A DNA stretch of 64,000 bases from Cognataquiflexum rubidum (lineage in GTDB: Bacteria; Bacteroidota; Bacteroidia; Cytophagales; Cyclobacteriaceae): positions 1 through 64,000 of the forward strand of contig NZ_JAKZAL010000012.1 in the NCBI RefSeq assembly GCF_022538115.1, in the 5' to 3' direction. Each line of letters opens with the position of its first letter. The first letter of the stretch is position 1. This document shows, in pieces, positions 25,037 through 33,717 of the stretch. The notes beneath the pieces are model-generated. The model searched no databases and was not told where the DNA came from. It saw nothing but the letters and a program-made list of their open reading frames with translations. The translations under genes and the position numbers were made by a program.

Positions 25037-27424
25037 TTATTTTACTTCTACTACCAATTTTGGTATCCTTCCATTGAATTTTGATTTGGCTTCTGCCCCA
25101 ATTCTTTCAACTACAGGTGTAGCCAAGTCAATACCCACATCCGCAGTTTCATCAGCTGAGAAAATACCCGGTTGGGTACGTTCAATTCTACCTTCACCGA
25201 CTTTGTTGCCATCAATATATAAGGTGCCCAAACCTCCTTTTGCTGGCCCTCCTCCATCGTAGGCAAAATCAAACTTGATGGTATGTTTGCCTGATGTCAG
25301 TTTTTGATTTGCATTCACAGTATATCGCTGCATTCCAAGAAAATTGTAGTCATAAGCTACTACTCCGTCTTTTACATAGAGCGCCCAACCACCAAATCGT
25401 CCGCCTTGTGCGATTAGAATACCGTTGGCAGTAGTACCTTCCGGAATTTCGACATCAGCGGTAATTGTAATTGGTCTGTTTTTGATATTTAAGAAAACGT
25501 TTTCGGACATTCCCACCATACCTTCTGCAAGAGTCAGTGTTTTGCGGTCACCCATAATATCCGGACGACCAACATTGGCTGCTATCATACGCTCGAATAA
25601 CCTGTCATCTATCGGTAATGCATGATTCTTTTCAGCTTCTTTCATAAATAAATCCTTCAATTCATTCAGTTTTTCAGGATTTTCAGAAGCTAGGTCGTTT
25701 ATCAAACTAAAGTCATTGGCAACATCATAAAGTTCCCATATATCTTCTGCCAAAGGTCTCCTTGGTTCACGTTCCCAGGGTGCTCTGTGAATGGTTCGAG
25801 CATACCAGCCTTCATGGTAAATGGCACGATTACCAGCAATTTCGAAATATTGGGTGGTATGTTTTTCTTTGGCATTGGCATCTTTGAAGGCATACACCAA
25901 ACTGACTCCATCCATGGGACGCTGTTCTACCCCGTTTACCATTTTTGGTTCGGGAAGACCTGCAGCTTCCAGAATTGTAGGTGCTATATCAATCACGTGG
26001 CTAAACTGTGGGCGTAACCCACTATTGGCTTTGATACCCTTTGGCCAACGGATAGCCATGCCTACCTTCGTGCCACCATGATCAGAACCCATTTGCTTGG
26101 TCCATTGGAATGGTGTATCAAACATGACCGCCCAGCCGGCAGCCATATGGGGATAAGTTTCAGGACCTCCCCATTTGTCAATTTTCTTGAGCATATCCTC
26201 TACAGATTCCTGCACCCCATTGAAATAAGTCATTTCGCTAAACATACCATTTGTTCCCCCTTCAGCACTCGTTCCGTTATCTCCATATACAAAAATGATC
26301 ATGGTATTTTCTGCCTGCCCGGTTTCGTCTACAGCATCCAGCAAACGGCCAATTTCATGGTCGGTCATATCCAAAAATCCCGCAAATACTTCAGCCTGAC
26401 GGATAAACAATTTTTTCTGATCTGCAGTCAGGCTTTCCCATTGTTGAATAGCTTCCGGTTTTGGAGCCAATTTAGTTCCTTTAGGTACAATACCCATTTC
26501 AATCTGTCGGGCAAGAATCTGTTCTCGCATCACATCCCAACCGCCATCAAATTTACCTTTCCATTTTTTGATATAGCTCTCCGGTACATGGTGAGGGGCA
26601 TGCGTGGCACCTGGAGCAAAGTACATAAAGTAAGGCTTGTCGGGTGTCAGGGCCTTCTGATACTTTAGCCAGGAAACTGCCTGATTGGTCATGTCATTCA
26701 TGAAATGGTAATCCGGATCCTCAGGAAGTTCTACAGGATGGGTTCCGTCATATACAAATGGAGCCCACTGATTGGTTTCGCCACCGAAAAAACCATAAAA
26801 TTTGTCGAATCCCTGACGGTGAGGCCAACGATCAAAAGGACCGGAAACACTTGTTTCCCAAGTAGCTGTTTCGTGCCATTTGCCAAAAGCGCCGGTGCTA
26901 TAGCCGTTCAGCCGAAGCATCTCAGCCAGTGGAGCAACATTTCCGGGAATTTCACCTGTCCCACCCGGCATACCGGTAGCCATTTCGGTAATGAATGCCA
27001 TGTTGTTTACATGGTGATTTCGACCGCTTTTGATCGCCGCACGGGTCGGTGAACACACTGCAGTAGTATGGAAATTGTTAAAATAAACACCCTCTTTGGC
27101 TACCCTGTCAAAATTCGGGGTACTTACAGGACCTCCGAAATGGCTTGTACCTGCAAAACCGAGGTCATCAACCAATACCAAAATTACATTTGGTGCCCCT
27201 TCGGGTGCTTTTACTTCGAAACGCTCCGGTGCGGTTGCATTGCGGATGTCTAGTTCTTTTGAATACGGACGAGATGGTACCTTGATGGGAAGGACGGTAC
27301 GGTCTATTTCACCTGATTCTGCAACTGTAGAAATGTCGGTAGAAGTTTCTTGATTATCGGTTTTACAGGACATAAAAACCATAAATCCAAGGAGGACAAA
27401 AACTTTGATTAAATTTTTCTTCAT
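25037..27424 (-). CDS. Arylsulfatase, lipoprotein form with C-terminal lectin-like domain
   Basis: A 795-residue sulfatase. A lipoprotein signal ends at Cys20 (GFMVFMSC), so it is attached to the outer membrane or periplasmic side. The sulfatase core starts NVILVLVDDLGF (Asp pair for Ca), and the formylglycine motif is CSPTR at Cys124. The product would need an FGE or anSME enzyme, not in this window. HATHAPHH-type residues (GATHAPHHVP) and the DNGTSAEGG segment complete the metal site. About 150 C-terminal residues are strand-rich (laminin-G/concanavalin-like). It resembles the AtsA-type arylsulfatase group. A TAGAC-N6-GTCTA palindrome lies 129 bases upstream, shared with the TetR genes. Confidence 0.92.
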   Translation of the reverse strand: MKKNLIKVFVLLGFMVFMSCKTDNQETSTDISTVAESGEIDRTVLPIKVPSRPYSKELDIRNATAPERFEVKAPEGAPNVILVLVDDLGFAGTSHFGGPVSTPNFDRVAKEGVYFNNFHTTAVCSPTRAAIKSGRNHHVNNMAFITEMATGMPGGTGEIPGNVAPLAEMLRLNGYSTGAFGKWHETATWETSVSGPFDRWPHRQGFDKFYGFFGGETNQWAPFVYDGTHPVELPEDPDYHFMNDMTNQAVSWLKYQKALTPDKPYFMYFAPGATHAPHHVPESYIKKWKGKFDGGWDVMREQILARQIEMGIVPKGTKLAPKPEAIQQWESLTADQKKLFIRQAEVFAGFLDMTDHEIGRLLDAVDETGQAENTMIIFVYGDNGTSAEGGTNGMFSEMTYFNGVQESVEDMLKKIDKWGGPETYPHMAAGWAVMFDTPFQWTKQMGSDHGGTKVGMAIRWPKGIKANSGLRPQFSHVIDIAPTILEAAGLPEPKMVNGVEQRPMDGVSLVYAFKDANAKEKHTTQYFEIAGNRAIYHEGWYARTIHRAPWEREPRRPLAEDIWELYDVANDFSLINDLASENPEKLNELKDLFMKEAEKNHALPIDDRLFERMIAANVGRPDIMGDRKTLTLAEGMVGMSENVFLNIKNRPITITADVEIPEGTTANGILIAQGGRFGGWALYVKDGVVAYDYNFLGMQRYTVNANQKLTSGKHTIKFDFAYDGGGPAKGGLGTLYIDGNKVGEGRIERTQPGIFSADETADVGIDLATPVVERIGAEAKSKFNGRIPKLVVEVK

Positions 27425-27552
27425 AGAAAAGGGGGGCTTGTTTGGAAGAATAAATGTGGATAATATTTGTTGGTAAAAACATGATTAATATCATGCTGAA
27501 CAACAAAATGCGTTATATGACAATCAAATTAATGGGAAATCGGCTTATTATA

Positions 27553-27568
27553 TAGACTTTACCGTCTA
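27553..27568 (-). promoter_or_regulatory. Candidate TetR operator 1 (TAGAC-N6-GTCTA)
   Basis: TAGACTTTACCGTCTA, an inverted repeat with 5-bp arms. On the minus strand it follows a TATATT element by a few bases, so a bound repressor would block the arylsulfatase promoter. Confidence 0.6.
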
Positions 27569-27655
27569 AAACAGAATATAGAAAAATTGCAAGGTACCGT
27601 CCTATACTTCAACCAAGGAAAGAGTGAAGGTCAATGAGGAAATAAAAATCAAAAA

Positions 27656-28222
27656 TCACATCTTTTTTCTTTCTGAACCCAATTCAAGGGCGCGTTGAAT
27701 CACATCCCGGGCCTCATACATAAAATCACGTAAAAAAAGATAGTTCATCCGTTTGAGTGTGATCTGACTGTAAAAAGTATCTCGGACCTGTTGAAAATAT
27801 CTAAAAGAAAATGCATTGTTATCTTTTAACCCTATAAAATTCCCAAATAATTTTGAGGCAATTGGGTCAATGATGTCATTTACCAAATTGTAACATTTTT
27901 CAAGTATTTTCTCCTCTCGATTTCTGACCAATTGATTATGGAACATCAATTTCGGAGTATGCTTGATGAGCACCTCCATAAACTCGGGATCAAATTCTTT
28001 TATTTGTCTTAAGTCTTCAGCAAAAATTGAAGCTAAAGTTTGGTGGTTTTCCATTAATTTTTCGAGGAAGGTTTCCTTATCTCCAAAATAATGGTAATAT
28101 CCAGATTTATTTAAACCGGTTATTCTGGAAAGGCGCTCCACCTGTAATCCTTCGAGTCCTTCGGCACCAAATTGGGAATACCCTGCATCGATCCAGGTAT
28201 GTTCTGAATTTATCTTACTCAT
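27656..28222 (-). CDS. TetR-family regulator, copy 1
   Basis: One hundred and eighty-eight residues when started at the ATG at 28222, the position that aligns with the paralogue at 28560-29126; longer upstream starts would run through its own promoter region. The N-terminal HTH reads GAEGLEGLQVERLSRITG followed by LNKSGYYHYFGDKETFLEKLM. The C-terminal helical domain binds an unknown ligand. HTH and recognition-helix residues are the same as in copy 2 except S/A and K/R changes outside it, so both should read the same DNA. The copies plus their upstream DNA look like one tandem duplication. Confidence 0.9.
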   Translation of the reverse strand: MSKINSEHTWIDAGYSQFGAEGLEGLQVERLSRITGLNKSGYYHYFGDKETFLEKLMENHQTLASIFAEDLRQIKEFDPEFMEVLIKHTPKLMFHNQLVRNREEKILEKCYNLVNDIIDPIASKLFGNFIGLKDNNAFSFRYFQQVRDTFYSQITLKRMNYLFLRDFMYEARDVIQRALELGSERKKM

Positions 28223-28264
28223 GGGGACATTTGACCTTAAAATCTTTGTTTTTATCAAAATCGC

Positions 28265-28280
28265 TAGACTGAAGCGTCTT
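28265..28280 (-). promoter_or_regulatory. Candidate TetR operator 2 (TAGAC-N6-GTCTT)
   Basis: TAGACTGAAGCGTCTT lies 43 bases upstream of TetR copy 1. On the minus strand it sits just after a TATATTTA element. One outer base deviates from the palindrome. Confidence 0.55.
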
Positions 28281-28559
28281 CTAAGTAAATATATAAAGTA
28301 ATTTGAAAATGGCAAATGTCAATTCGATTATCAACATTTCGCAATCATAAATACCCGGTTAATTAAAAAAAAGGTCCTGAAAAATAATCCCAAATTCAAT
28401 AGATGAATTTTATTAAGGATTTGGTTTACTTCTGAGTAACCTTGATATTAACCATATTTTTGACCAAATGGCAGAAAGGCTGATGATCAATTATGGCCAA
28501 CATCCAATCCTCTTTCTTCAGATTCATGGAATAAAAAATCAGAATGACAAAAATGGGAT

Positions 28560-29126
28560 TTAAACCGCTTTTTGTTTGGATCCCAATTCAACAGCACGTC
28601 GGGCTAAATCCCTGGCTTCATACATAAAATCCCTCAAAAACGGATAATTCATTCGATCGAAGGTAATGCGGGAATGAAACATATACCGAACTTGATTAAA
28701 ATATTTGGTGGAAAACTCCATGTAATCTTTGAATCCAATAAAATCAGCAAACAGTTTGGATAAAACCGGATCTACCATTTTAGCGATCTTTCTGTAGGTA
28801 TTTTCCATCAATTTGTCGTGGCGGTTTCTAACCAATTGGGTGGAAAAAATCAAGGAATTAGCATACTTGATAAGCAATTCCATGTATTCCGGATCGAAAT
28901 TTTGAATCTGTTTAAGCTCTTCGGTGTAAATGGTGACTAGCTCAAGGTGGTATTCCATTAATTTTTCAACGAATGTTTCCCTATCACCAAAATAATGGTA
29001 ATAGCCGGATTTGTTTAATCCGGTGATTCTTGCTAACCGCTCCACCTGTAATCCTTCTAAGCCTTCGGCAGCAAATTGGTTGTAACCCGCTTCTATCCAG
29101 ATATGTTCTGAGTTTATTTTCCTCAT
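28560..29126 (-). CDS. TetR-family regulator, copy 2
   Basis: A 188-residue paralogue of copy 1, exactly the same length. It starts MRKINSEHIWIEAGYNQF and has the same HTH core (EGLEGLQVERLARITG, LNKSGYYHYFGDRETF). The ligand domain is more diverged (for instance FSTKYFNQVRYMFHSRI against FSFRYFQQVRDTFYSQI), which suggests that the two respond to different signals while sharing operators (inference). It has its own TAGAC-N6-GTCTA site 44 bases upstream. Confidence 0.92.
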   Translation of the reverse strand: MRKINSEHIWIEAGYNQFAAEGLEGLQVERLARITGLNKSGYYHYFGDRETFVEKLMEYHLELVTIYTEELKQIQNFDPEYMELLIKYANSLIFSTQLVRNRHDKLMENTYRKIAKMVDPVLSKLFADFIGFKDYMEFSTKYFNQVRYMFHSRITFDRMNYPFLRDFMYEARDLARRAVELGSKQKAV

Positions 29127-29169
29127 CAGAGATATTTTCTTAGTAAATCCTTGTTTTTCTCAAAATCAC

Positions 29170-29185
29170 TAGACTTAGGTGTCTA
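29170..29185 (-). promoter_or_regulatory. Candidate TetR operator 3 (TAGAC-N6-GTCTA)
   Basis: TAGACTTAGGTGTCTA, perfect 5-bp arms, 44 bases upstream of TetR copy 2 and just past a TATATTTA element, in the same place as operator 2 relative to copy 1. Confidence 0.65.
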
Positions 29186-29325
29186 TTTGAGTAAATATAT
29201 CAAGTAAATGGAGAATCACAAATACCAATTCGATTATCAATATATAGCAAAGAATAATAAATTGAAATTCAAAAAGACGTGGTGATTAATAATAGCATTT
29301 CCATTCTCCATGGCGGAAATTTTTA

Positions 29326-29341
29326 TAAACGCTTACGTTTA
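29326..29341 (+). promoter_or_regulatory. Candidate TetR operator 4 (TAAAC-N6-GTTTA)
   Basis: TAAACGCTTACGTTTA, perfect 5-bp arms with 6-base spacing, in the divergent spacer. It is 308 bases before the barrel gene, so a long leader or an effect on both directions would be needed. Confidence 0.5.
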
Positions 29342-29648
29342 GAAATCTGGTTCAAAAGAATTTAAGTTTGATGAGACAGTCATATGATGCCGGCTCTATT
29401 AAAAGTGTAATCAATGGAAATTTGTTTTTGATTTTGTGGTATCAAAAGATGCTTCAGAATTACAAATGGATAGAATTAAATTTTCAAAATAAATATTGGC
29501 TTCCCGATTGTTGCCAAGAAAACTTGACTTAAACCTGATTGTAAACCCGGTGATTACAGGAATACTAACATTGATCCAACATGCTTATTTCAATTCTGAA
29601 ATCCTCCTTTATTGAATCAAATAGATACTTTAGCTAAAATTCAAAACC

Positions 29649-30590
29649 ATGCAATTGAATCGGAATTGCCGCAAGTTGGGATTGATTGGTTTGTTCCAAT
29701 TGATTATTTTTTTTCCAATAGTAGCGCAGGATTTGGATCCCCGTGCTTACCTCTGGCTTCCTATTAAAACATCTACAGTAGTGACGGGCTATGCTTTTTC
29801 TACAGGTGCCATCCTGACTGATCCAACCATACCCCTTGAGGATTTAGATGCCACGGTTCAGTCTGTTTCCTTTGGATATGTAAATACATTCAACCTATTT
29901 GGCCTCACCTCACAGGCTATGGTGGCTTTACCCTATTCCTGGGCAACAGCTTCCGCAAAAGTGGCCGGTCAGGCACAAAGCATCTACAGACAAGGAATGG
30001 GAGATTCCCGGATGCGGCTTACCGTGTTGGTACATGGTGCACCTGCTTCGGGAATCGCTGAAATAATGAAAGCACCGAGAAGGACGCTGATTGGTGTCAG
30101 TATCAATGTTACGGCACCAACAGGCCAATTTTTTTCTGATAAACTGATCAACATAGGGACCAACCGTTGGTCGCTCAAACCAGAGGTTGCGATCTCTCAA
30201 CCATTGGGTAAACGATGGCTTGTCGATTTCTATGCAGGTTCTTGGTTCTTCTCCTCAAACTATTCATTCTATCCAGGAAGTTCTAAACGCACCCAAGAGC
30301 CAATGGGAGCATTTCAGGCACATATCAGCTATAACATCACGCCACGGTTTTGGATAGCCTACAATGCGACCTACTATGTCGGTGGGAAATCTTCTATTGA
30401 TGGTACTTTCAATGATGACCGGCAGAATAATACACGGATTGGCTTGACGGCGGTGATGCCCGTCGGGAAAAGCAATTCTATCAAGCTGGCGGCAAGTACA
30501 GGAGCGATAGTTCGAATTGGCCAGGACTTTACAACATTTTCTTTTGGTTGGCAACACTCCTGGATTGGGAAGTCGGCTAAGTTTCCCTGA
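29649..30590 (+). CDS. Outer-membrane transporter, phenol-degradation MetA-like
   Basis: A 313-residue protein with a signal peptide (LIGLFQLIIFFPIVAQ) and repeated amphipathic strands (LDATVQSVSFGYVNTFNLFG; RRTLIGVSINVTAPTGQFFSDKL; GTNRWSLKPEVAISQPLG). This is the pattern of the MetA_deg/SphA-like channel family, whose members let hydrophobic or aromatic compounds cross the outer membrane. A paralogue lies at 32525-33523 on the other side of the second arylsulfatase. Together they suggest uptake of the sulfatase substrate or product (inference). Confidence 0.85.
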   Translation: MQLNRNCRKLGLIGLFQLIIFFPIVAQDLDPRAYLWLPIKTSTVVTGYAFSTGAILTDPTIPLEDLDATVQSVSFGYVNTFNLFGLTSQAMVALPYSWATASAKVAGQAQSIYRQGMGDSRMRLTVLVHGAPASGIAEIMKAPRRTLIGVSINVTAPTGQFFSDKLINIGTNRWSLKPEVAISQPLGKRWLVDFYAGSWFFSSNYSFYPGSSKRTQEPMGAFQAHISYNITPRFWIAYNATYYVGGKSSIDGTFNDDRQNNTRIGLTAVMPVGKSNSIKLAASTGAIVRIGQDFTTFSFGWQHSWIGKSAKFP

Positions 30591-30659
30591 GCGGAATGAA
30601 ATTGTTAGTGAGATGGATATTTAACTGGATTTATTGATATACAAAAATAGAAATAGGAC

Positions 30660-30675
30660 TAAACGGTTTCGTTTA
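30660..30675 (+). promoter_or_regulatory. Candidate TetR operator 5 (TAAAC-N6-GTTTA)
   Basis: TAAACGGTTTCGTTTA lies 45 bases upstream of the second arylsulfatase gene, a distance close to those of operators 2 and 3 from their genes (43-44 bases). Confidence 0.6.
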
Positions 30676-30720
30676 CTGCAAGAGTTAAAATCAATTTAGC
30701 TTACTGACTTATTTATTGAT

Positions 30721-32520
30721 ATGAAAAAAAACCTTCTCATTACGGTAGTCATGTTGTCTTTTGTACAAGTTTTGTACGGACAATCATCCTCATCCCAATC
30801 GGAAAAAAAGCGGCCCAATATTGTAATCATCCTTGCCGATGATATGGGTTACTCGGACATGGGTATGTTTGGGAGTGAAATAAAAACCCCAAATATGGAT
30901 GCGCTTGCAGCCAATGGAGTCCGGTTCACCAATTTTTACACCCACGCAAGCTGTTCGCCATCGCGGTCCATGATGCTTTCAGGAGTCGATACGCATCTCA
31001 ACGGATTGGGTAACATGGATGAGTGGACGGCACCCAATCAGGTTGGCTTGGATGGGTATGAAGGCCACCTGAATACCAAGGTTACCACTATCCCTTTATT
31101 ATTGAAAGATGCCGGTTACCATACTTATATGGTGGGAAAATGGCACTTGGGAAAATCGCCGGAACTCATACCCGCAGCCCGTGGCTTCGAACGTGATTTT
31201 ACCTTACTTGACGGCATGGGAAGTTATTGGGATATGACCAATATGACTGCTTTGGTTCCTAAATCATTATATACAGAAGATGGCAAGTATCTAACTGAAC
31301 TTCCAAAAAATTTTTATGCCACTGAAACCTACACTGACAAATTGATAAATTTTATAGATGAGGGCAAGGGAGATGGCAAACCTTTCTTCGCTTATGTATC
31401 CCATCAAGCTCCCCATGATCCCTATCATCTTCCAACAGAATGGCGTGACCGTCATGTTGGGGAATATGATTTCGGATGGGATATGCAACGTCTGCAGCGC
31501 CTAAAGAAGCAAAAAGAATTAGGCATCTTGCCCGAATCGGCAAATTTGGCGGAGCGTATGTGGTTTGTTCCCGAATATTCTGTCCTCGCTCCCGCCGCAA
31601 GAGCGGTTGTCGGTAGAAAAATGGAACTCTATGCTGGCCTCATGGAAAACCTAGATTTCCATATCGGGCGTTTAGTTGACCACCTCAAAAAAATCGGAGA
31701 ATATGAAAACACGATCTTCATTTTATTTGGTGATAATGGAGCAGAAGGAAATGACCTTGGTGAAATGATCGCAGGTCAGCCGGGATCCCTTAATTCCTTG
31801 TTTTTTGCTTCTAAATGGTCCAACAACCATATAAACGCTTGGGGGGAACCTGGTTCATATGTTGGTTATGGACCTGGTTGGGCTCAGGTATCCATGACAC
31901 CTTTTAGCCAATACAAAGGTTGGCTAGGTGAAGGCGGCATCAGGAATGCACTCATCGTAAGCGGTCCAATCAACAAACGCGAAAAAGGCAGCATCAACCA
32001 TGGCCTGATGTCCATTGCGGATATCATGCCCACCTTACTTGAAGTTGCCGGAACTTCCTATCCAAAGTCTTATAACGGAAATGCATTGCCTCCGATGATC
32101 GGAAAATCCTGGACAAAAGTTCTCGCAGGTGAGGCTGAATCCCCGCGGACAACGCAGGATTATATTGCTTGGGAACTCTTCGGAAACCGTGCGCTCCGTC
32201 AAGGCGAATGGAAGTTGCGATGGGAATTTACTCCACTTGGAATTTCCGATTGGGAACTCTTTAATGTGGCGGCTGATCCCGCAGAGCGAAAAGACCTTGC
32301 AGATGCCAATCCTGAAAAGCTAAAAGAAATGTTGGGGCTGTGGGATGATTATGTTAAGAAAAACAATGTCGTTCTTCCAAGTCGCTCCCCGTTTGAGGGA
32401 CTTTATGATCAGCTTCCGGCCAGATTTCCGGTGGATTATGGTTATCCTCCCCTGATTAACAAGCGGCAATACACTCCGCCTACCGAATTAATGAACACAC
32501 CTAAGGAGAAAAAGAATTAA
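30721..32520 (+). CDS. Arylsulfatase, periplasmic form
   Basis: A 599-residue sulfatase with a cleavable signal (ending VLYGQ). Core marks are RPNIVIILADDMGYSDMG (Asp pair), the formylglycine motif CSPSR at Cys78, the Lys/His pair in YMVGKWHLGKSP, and ILFGDNGAEGND. It ends with a conserved C-terminal subdomain (SPFEGLYDQLPARFPVDYG). It is shorter than the first sulfatase and lacks the lectin-like tail. The next gene, a MetA-like barrel, starts 4 bases after its stop, so the two form an operon. A candidate TetR site precedes it by 45 bases. Confidence 0.93.
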   Translation: MKKNLLITVVMLSFVQVLYGQSSSSQSEKKRPNIVIILADDMGYSDMGMFGSEIKTPNMDALAANGVRFTNFYTHASCSPSRSMMLSGVDTHLNGLGNMDEWTAPNQVGLDGYEGHLNTKVTTIPLLLKDAGYHTYMVGKWHLGKSPELIPAARGFERDFTLLDGMGSYWDMTNMTALVPKSLYTEDGKYLTELPKNFYATETYTDKLINFIDEGKGDGKPFFAYVSHQAPHDPYHLPTEWRDRHVGEYDFGWDMQRLQRLKKQKELGILPESANLAERMWFVPEYSVLAPAARAVVGRKMELYAGLMENLDFHIGRLVDHLKKIGEYENTIFILFGDNGAEGNDLGEMIAGQPGSLNSLFFASKWSNNHINAWGEPGSYVGYGPGWAQVSMTPFSQYKGWLGEGGIRNALIVSGPINKREKGSINHGLMSIADIMPTLLEVAGTSYPKSYNGNALPPMIGKSWTKVLAGEAESPRTTQDYIAWELFGNRALRQGEWKLRWEFTPLGISDWELFNVAADPAERKDLADANPEKLKEMLGLWDDYVKKNNVVLPSRSPFEGLYDQLPARFPVDYGYPPLINKRQYTPPTELMNTPKEKKN

Positions 32521-32524
32521 TTTT

Positions 32525-33523
32525 ATGAAGAGATATATACCTAAGGCCGGTTTTTCTTATTTCAGGAATTTCGCATTCCTTGCTATTGTATTGACTTATT
32601 GTCTTCCGGAGGCCACTTTTGCTCAAGGAGACGGAGCAAGGTTTTACTGGAAAGGTCTGATGGGAACCAATGCCATTCCCGTAATTTACAACTCGATGGG
32701 CGGGAATGCCAATCCCTTTGATCCTTCTCAAAAGGTAATCCCTGGGTCTAATTTTAGCGCAAGTATGAGTATGGCAGGTTATGCCAAGATGTTGCCTATT
32801 TTCAAGCGTTCAGCAATGATTTCGGTGCTTGTGCCCATGGGCAGGATCAATGGCGAAGCCTCCCTTAATGGCTTGGATTTCAGTTCTACTTCACGGGGAT
32901 TTGGAGATCCTATGGTCCAATTCACCATTAATTTGATTGGACCAAAGCCTATTATGAACATTCCGGATATGATCCGATACAAGCCTGGATTTTCTGTGGA
33001 CCTCATTGGTAGTCTAGCTGTTCCACTCGGAACATATGACAATACTAGCCCCATCAACATTGGACAAAACCGTTGGTATGGAAGAGTAGGTTTGCCGGTA
33101 GTCTGGCAGATCGGTTCATGGGTTCCCGGCAAGCGCACCACTTTTGAGTTTGTTCCTGCTGTTTGGCTCCTTTCGGATAATACAGATTTTGTTGGCAAGA
33201 CCATGAGTACAGAGCCGATGTATCAAATTGAGGGACACCTTACCAGGGATTTTATGGAAAGAGTATGGGGATCTTTTGATGTGATATCTTATTCAGGAGG
33301 AAAAGCAACCATCGATGGTCAGGAAGGTACTGCCTTGAACAACCTTGGAATGGGCGGCACCCTTGGATATCATATGAATGATAACATGCAGCTCACGCTT
33401 TCTTATTTGGCTACTATTAATGATAGCAAACCAGAAGATTTAAAAATGGATGGCTTCCGTGTTACGTTGCTATTCGGTTGGCATCCATTGGTGGAAGGGA
33501 TGAAAAGATTGAAGGGAGAATAA
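32525..33523 (+). CDS. Outer-membrane transporter, MetA-like, operon partner of sulfatase
   Basis: A 332-residue barrel protein with a signal peptide (ending ATFAQ). It shares layout with the protein at 29649: GFGDPMVQFTINLIGP, VDLIGSLAVPLGTYDNTSPINIGQNRWYGR, MSTEPMYQIEGHLTRD and SYSGGKATIDGQ. It is translated from the same message as the second arylsulfatase (4-base gap). A terminator follows at 33536-33567. The likely role is passage of a hydrophobic sulfate ester or its alcohol. Confidence 0.88.
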   Translation: MKRYIPKAGFSYFRNFAFLAIVLTYCLPEATFAQGDGARFYWKGLMGTNAIPVIYNSMGGNANPFDPSQKVIPGSNFSASMSMAGYAKMLPIFKRSAMISVLVPMGRINGEASLNGLDFSSTSRGFGDPMVQFTINLIGPKPIMNIPDMIRYKPGFSVDLIGSLAVPLGTYDNTSPINIGQNRWYGRVGLPVVWQIGSWVPGKRTTFEFVPAVWLLSDNTDFVGKTMSTEPMYQIEGHLTRDFMERVWGSFDVISYSGGKATIDGQEGTALNNLGMGGTLGYHMNDNMQLTLSYLATINDSKPEDLKMDGFRVTLLFGWHPLVEGMKRLKGE

Positions 33524-33535
33524 AGGAAGGATAAG

Positions 33536-33567
33536 CAAAACCCTCACTTATTGGAGAGGGTCTTTTT
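33536..33567 (+). terminator. Terminator of the sulfatase operon
   Basis: ACCCTC at 33540-33545 pairs with GAGGGT at 33556-33561, followed by CTTTTT. It closes the arylsulfatase/barrel operon. Confidence 0.7.
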
Positions 33568-33717
33568 CCGGTAATAAACTTGTCCCTTAGAGCTTGTGTA
33601 TCCTCAAAGGTGAGTTTATAGAATGATGTTTAGGAATGCCTATTTCAATTATATTTCTACAGAATCATATTTCAATAATATCTCTACCTTATATCTACTT
33701 TATTTCCCTTAATTTCT
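33568..33717. repeat. TATTTC-type repeat spacer
   Basis: Imperfect words TATTTC, ATATTTC and ATATCTC recur from 33640 to 33715. The text is related to that at 15885-15960. It lies beyond the stop of the molybdenum hydroxylase large subunit. Confidence 0.5.

Larger units (their letters stand above)
29127..29648. other. Divergent regulatory spacer
   Basis: About 520 bases between the minus-strand TetR copy 2 and the plus-strand barrel gene. It holds two candidate operators (29170-29185 and 29326-29341). Text around 29161-29240 repeats the region upstream of TetR copy 1 with few changes. No coding frame is seen. Confidence 0.65.

Noticed and set aside
26078-26668. A 196-codon plus-strand open frame inside arylsulfatase 1
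   Set aside because: It is antisense to the conserved sulfatase core, and has no start context or homology-like pattern.
33640-33715. TATTTC-rich text as a promoter array
   Set aside because: It lies behind the stop of a minus-strand gene and behind a terminator; the same words occur in other non-promoter spacers.
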